DNA from: Luteococcus peritonei
GTDB lineage: Bacteria; Actinomycetota; Actinomycetes; Propionibacteriales; Propionibacteriaceae
Direction: 5' to 3'
Assembly (NCBI RefSeq): GCF_039526385.1
Contig: NZ_BAAAIX010000007.1
Coordinates: 186,001 to 250,000, forward strand
DNA: 64,000 nucleotides
Shown here: positions 61,588 to 64,000 of the stretch, one piece after another
How the letters are laid out: every line of letters begins with the position of its first letter
Numbering within the stretch: position 1 is the first letter of the stretch
Position numbers and translations under genes: made by a program
Notes under the pieces: generated by a model
The model's database searches: none
What the model was told of the DNA's origin: nothing
What the model saw: only the letters and a program-made list of their open reading frames with translations

Positions 61588-62277
61588 ATGACCCAACCCG
61601 TCGTCGCCGTGCTGGTAGCTGCAGGATCCGGGACCCGGCTGGGGGGCGAGGTCCCGAAGGCGCTGGTCCGGGTGGCCGGCCGCACCCTGGTGGAGTGGTC
61701 GATGGAGGCCATGGCGCAGGGCGGCTGCGACCGGGCCGTGGTGGTGGCGGCCGCCAGCCTGGCCGAGGAGTTCCGCCGAGTGCTGGCTGGCTCGCCGATC
61801 CCGGTCGTGGTGACGGTGGGCGGAGAACGGCGCCAGGACTCCGTGGCCAACGGCCTGGAGCTGGCCGGTGAGCACGGCATCGTGCTGGTGCACGACGCCG
61901 CCCGCCCCTTCGTCCCGGCCGAGGTGGTCCGGGGCGTCATCACCGCGGTGGCCCAGGGCAGTCCCTGCGTGATCCCCGTCGTGCCCGTGGTGGACACCAT
62001 CCGGGAACGCACCCCCACCGGCCCACAGGTGGTGGATCGCTCCCGCCTGGTGGCGGTGCAGACCCCGCAGGGCTTCGACCTGGACACGCTGCGCCAGGCC
62101 CACGCCGAGGCCGCCCGTCGCGGCCTGGAGGTCACCGACGACGCGGCCGTCTGCGAGGCGCTGGGCCACCCGGTCCACCTGGTGGCCGGCTCACGGGAGT
62201 CGAACAAGGTCACCGAACCACTGGACGTCCTGCTGGCCCGCGCCATCGCGGCCGGCCGGGGCCACGAGGAGGACTGA
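61588..62277 (+). CDS. ispD: 2-C-methyl-D-erythritol 4-phosphate cytidylyltransferase
   Basis: Third step of the MEP isoprenoid pathway: adds CMP from CTP to methylerythritol phosphate. 229 aa. The nucleotide-binding VLVAAGSGTRLGGEVPKAL (about residues 7-25), HDAARPF (about 107-113) and VQTPQGF, then TDDAAVCEALG, are all present. The ATG at 61588 is favoured over longer in-frame starts because these run through the carD terminator. It ends 1 nt before ispF, so they form an operon. Confidence 0.95.
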   Translation: MTQPVVAVLVAAGSGTRLGGEVPKALVRVAGRTLVEWSMEAMAQGGCDRAVVVAAASLAEEFRRVLAGSPIPVVVTVGGERRQDSVANGLELAGEHGIVLVHDAARPFVPAEVVRGVITAVAQGSPCVIPVVPVVDTIRERTPTGPQVVDRSRLVAVQTPQGFDLDTLRQAHAEAARRGLEVTDDAAVCEALGHPVHLVAGSRESNKVTEPLDVLLARAIAAGRGHEED

Positions 62278-62278
62278 G

Positions 62279-62752
62279 ATGGAGATCCGTACCGGCATCG
62301 GCACCGACGTGCACCAGCTGGCCGAGGGCCACGAGATGCACTGCGCCGGGCTGCACTTCCCCGACGAGCCGCGTGGCCTGTCGGGCCATTCCGACGGCGA
62401 CGTGGCCTGCCATGCCGTCTGCGACGCCCTGCTGTCGGCCGCGGGGCTGGGTGACCTGGGCTCCAACTACGGCACCAGCGAGCCGCAGTGGGCCGGTGCC
62501 AGCGGCACCGCCTTCCTGGCCGAGACCGCCCGACGTGTGCGCGAGGCCGGCTGGGAGATCGGCAACGTGGCGGTGCAGCTGGTGGGCAACCGGCCGCGGC
62601 TGGCCGCGCGTCGCCAGGAGGGAGAGCAGGTGATGTCCGAGGCGCTCGGCGCCCCGGTCAGCCTGGCCGCCACCACCACCGACGGCCTGGGCCTGACCGG
62701 CCGCGGGGAGGGCGTGGCGGCGATCGCCACCGCCCTGGTCACGCGCGGCTGA
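62279..62752 (+). CDS. ispF: 2-C-methyl-D-erythritol 2,4-cyclodiphosphate synthase
   Basis: Fifth step of the MEP pathway, converting CDP-ME 2-phosphate to the cyclodiphosphate with release of CMP; trimeric, zinc-dependent. 157 aa. Zinc ligands Asp10 and His12 (GTDVHQL) and His45 (HAVCDALLSA); GHSDGDV, LGDLGSNYGTSEP and the C-terminal ATTTDGLGLTGRGEGVAAIA are family hallmarks. GAGGAGGA sits at the end of ispD 6 nt before the ATG. Last gene of carD-ispD-ispF. Confidence 0.95.
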   Translation: MEIRTGIGTDVHQLAEGHEMHCAGLHFPDEPRGLSGHSDGDVACHAVCDALLSAAGLGDLGSNYGTSEPQWAGASGTAFLAETARRVREAGWEIGNVAVQLVGNRPRLAARRQEGEQVMSEALGAPVSLAATTTDGLGLTGRGEGVAAIATALVTRG

Positions 62753-62785
62753 GGCCTTCGCGGGGGGCACCCGGGTGCGGCTGGT

Positions 62786-64000
62786 TCAGCGCACCGTGTT
62801 CGCGTCGGCGGTGAAGGTGTTGCACGCGCCCACCTTCGTGCTCTGCAGGCCGACGCTGGTCCAGGACTGCCGGTTGGCGCCGGCGCCGTGGTTGCCCTCG
62901 TAGCCGGGTCGCCCGGTGAGCACGTCGTCGCCGATCGAGTAGAACAGCTTGCTGACATTGGCCAGCTCGGTGGGCGTCATGGCGGTGGACTGCTGGATCG
63001 AGCCGAGGAACTGCCCGGCGAAACAGTCCGCCTGCATCTCCAGGCGCCGGCTCAGCTGGTTGGCGGTGGACTTGCTGGACTTCTCCTCCCAGGCCGCCTC
63101 CGAGATCAGGATGGCGGAGCGGGCCTGCACGGCGTGGCCGAACTCGTGGGCCACCACGGCCTCGGAGATGTAGCGCGAGCCGCGCAGCGAGGAGGGGATG
63201 GTACGGGGCAGGTCGGCGGCGTAGTAGACCTGCTGGTCGGCGCCGCAGTAGACGGCATTGCGGCTGGGCAGCTTGCCGCACTTGCTGGTCACCGAGCCCG
63301 AGTAGACCGTCACCGAGGGGCGCACGGCCTGGAAGCCGGCGTCGGCCAAGGGCTGCTCCCAGACCCGCATCAGGCAGGCGGTCATCTGGTTGAAGTGGTC
63401 GGTCAGCTGCGCCCTGGAGGCGGTCTGCAGGTCGAGGGTGCCCATCTCGCAGCGCACCGGCTTCGGCACGCTGGTGGCATAGAGCGGGTTGGCCTTGAGC
63501 AGGTCGGTGGCCTCCTCGTAGGTCTCCGGCTCCGGCAGCGGCGGCGGGGTCAGGTCGGCCGGGGGCACCTGGTAGTCCTCGTTCTGGTAGCTGCCCTGGT
63601 TCGCGACATCGCCACCCGACGGGCTGGCGTCCGCGCCGGGCGTGGCCGAGGCGGAGGGGCCGGGGCTGGCGGTGGCCGGATTCGCCGAGGGGTCCCAGGG
63701 TGAGTCGGGCCCGCGCGTGGTGGCCTGGCTGGTGGGTTCGGGCACCGAGATGCTGGAGACCACGCTGGACAGCACCGCGCCCAGCAGCACCAGGCCAAGG
63801 AAGCCGAGCACGCCCAGCACGAGCAGCACCTTGATCAGGGTGACGAGCGGATTGCGGCGGCGCGGGGGACGGCCCCGACCCAGCGGCGGCTGCTGGCCGT
63901 AGGGCGCGGGCCACTGCTGCTGCGGCGCACCCCAACTCGTCTGCCCCCAACCCGTCTGCCCGGAGCGCTGGCTGGTGCCCCAGCCGGCCTGGCCGGACGG
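62786..64000 (-). CDS. Neutral zinc metallopeptidase (YpfJ family), N-terminus beyond window edge
   Basis: 404 residues visible. The frame is open to base 64000, so the start lies outside. Visible order: a cytoplasmic Gly/Trp/Gln/Pro-rich stretch (GWGTS, QTGWGQTSWG), a basic RPPRRRNPL, one membrane helix (about 21 aa, VLLVLGVLGFLGLVLLGAVL), a Ser/Pro/Ala linker with SPSG, then the peptidase domain with the zinc motif HEFGH. The third ligand is likely in RLEMQADCFAGQFL. Several cysteines suggest an extracytoplasmic catalytic domain. Target proteins are unknown. Convergent with ispF. Confidence 0.88.
   Translation of the reverse strand, partial: PSGQAGWGTSQRSGQTGWGQTSWGAPQQQWPAPYGQQPPLGRGRPPRRRNPLVTLIKVLLVLGVLGFLGLVLLGAVLSSVVSSISVPEPTSQATTRGPDSPWDPSANPATASPGPSASATPGADASPSGGDVANQGSYQNEDYQVPPADLTPPPLPEPETYEEATDLLKANPLYATSVPKPVRCEMGTLDLQTASRAQLTDHFNQMTACLMRVWEQPLADAGFQAVRPSVTVYSGSVTSKCGKLPSRNAVYCGADQQVYYAADLPRTIPSSLRGSRYISEAVVAHEFGHAVQARSAILISEAAWEEKSSKSTANQLSRRLEMQADCFAGQFLGSIQQSTAMTPTELANVSKLFYSIGDDVLTGRPGYEGNHGAGANRQSWTSVGLQSTKVGACNTFTADANTVR

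Noticed and set aside
62767..62778. GCACCCGGGTGC after ispF as a terminator
   Set aside because: A 12-bp palindrome with no room for a loop without opening the stem, and no T-tract. Too weak to call.

Overview
The window comes from a high-GC actinobacterium, most likely a member of the Propionibacteriaceae. The clearest pointer is a complete methylmalonyl-CoA carboxyltransferase (transcarboxylase) operon at 49.7-53.4 kb, in the order 5S, 12S, small protein, 1.3S biotin carrier; this is the hallmark enzyme of propionic fermentation. HspR-type HAIR operators at clpB, a carD-ispD-ispF cluster, a gpmA/phoU/senX3/regX3 cluster and a MhuD-type heme oxygenase all fit an actinobacterium. I see no tRNA, rRNA, insertion sequence, phage or CRISPR array.

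Layout. 0-7.7 kb: the end of an ABC exporter/histidine kinase operon, nadE, a small membrane protein, clpB behind two HAIR operators, a secreted Ser-rich protein and a spermidine-synthase-like protein. 7.9-28.2 kb: a translationally coupled three-gene surface operon. It encodes a 6,392-residue LPNTG-anchored protein with about 50 DUF11-type repeats (30% of the window), a lipoprotein and a class E sortase. 28.3-31.8 kb: pyrE, lemA, a P-loop kinase-like gene, a DedA protein and a SpoU/TrmH RNA methyltransferase. 31.9-46.1 kb: an accessory catabolic region, probably for sugar acids. It has a cyclase-family hydrolase and 2-hydroxyacid dehydrogenase, two IclR regulators, a ribose-type ABC importer, a GarR/MmsB-type reductase, an MHS-family transporter, gluconate-5- and idonate-5-dehydrogenase-like enzymes, an FAH-family protein and a second 2-hydroxyacid dehydrogenase. 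46.2-49.5 kb: a GntR regulator, a membrane protein, fbaA, mhuD and a Cys4 mini-protein. 49.7-53.4 kb: the transcarboxylase operon. 53.4-53.7 kb: a promoter, a structured RNA and a terminator. 53.7-64 kb: padR with a membrane partner, an SGNH hydrolase, an SDR, gpmA, phoU, senX3-regX3, a lipoprotein, carD-ispD-ispF and a zinc metallopeptidase cut by the right edge.

How the genes work together. The giant protein, lipoprotein and sortase form a self-contained surface-display unit. The 32-46 kb genes form at least two regulons, each with an IclR gene, a 2-hydroxyacid dehydrogenase and transport, and with inverted repeats placed on their promoters. The transcarboxylase operon supplies central propionate metabolism. 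SenX3-RegX3-PhoU is the phosphate-response module, and CarD is a global transcription factor.

Non-coding observations that stand out: a possible undescribed structured RNA between the transcarboxylase operon and padR; a four-domain super-repeat inside the giant protein; and a recurrent TANNNT hexamer 6-8 nt before start codons that lack a ribosome binding site, which suggests many leaderless mRNAs. The last includes two divergent starts only 24 nt apart. All assignments come from reading the sequence and remembered family features; no search was run.
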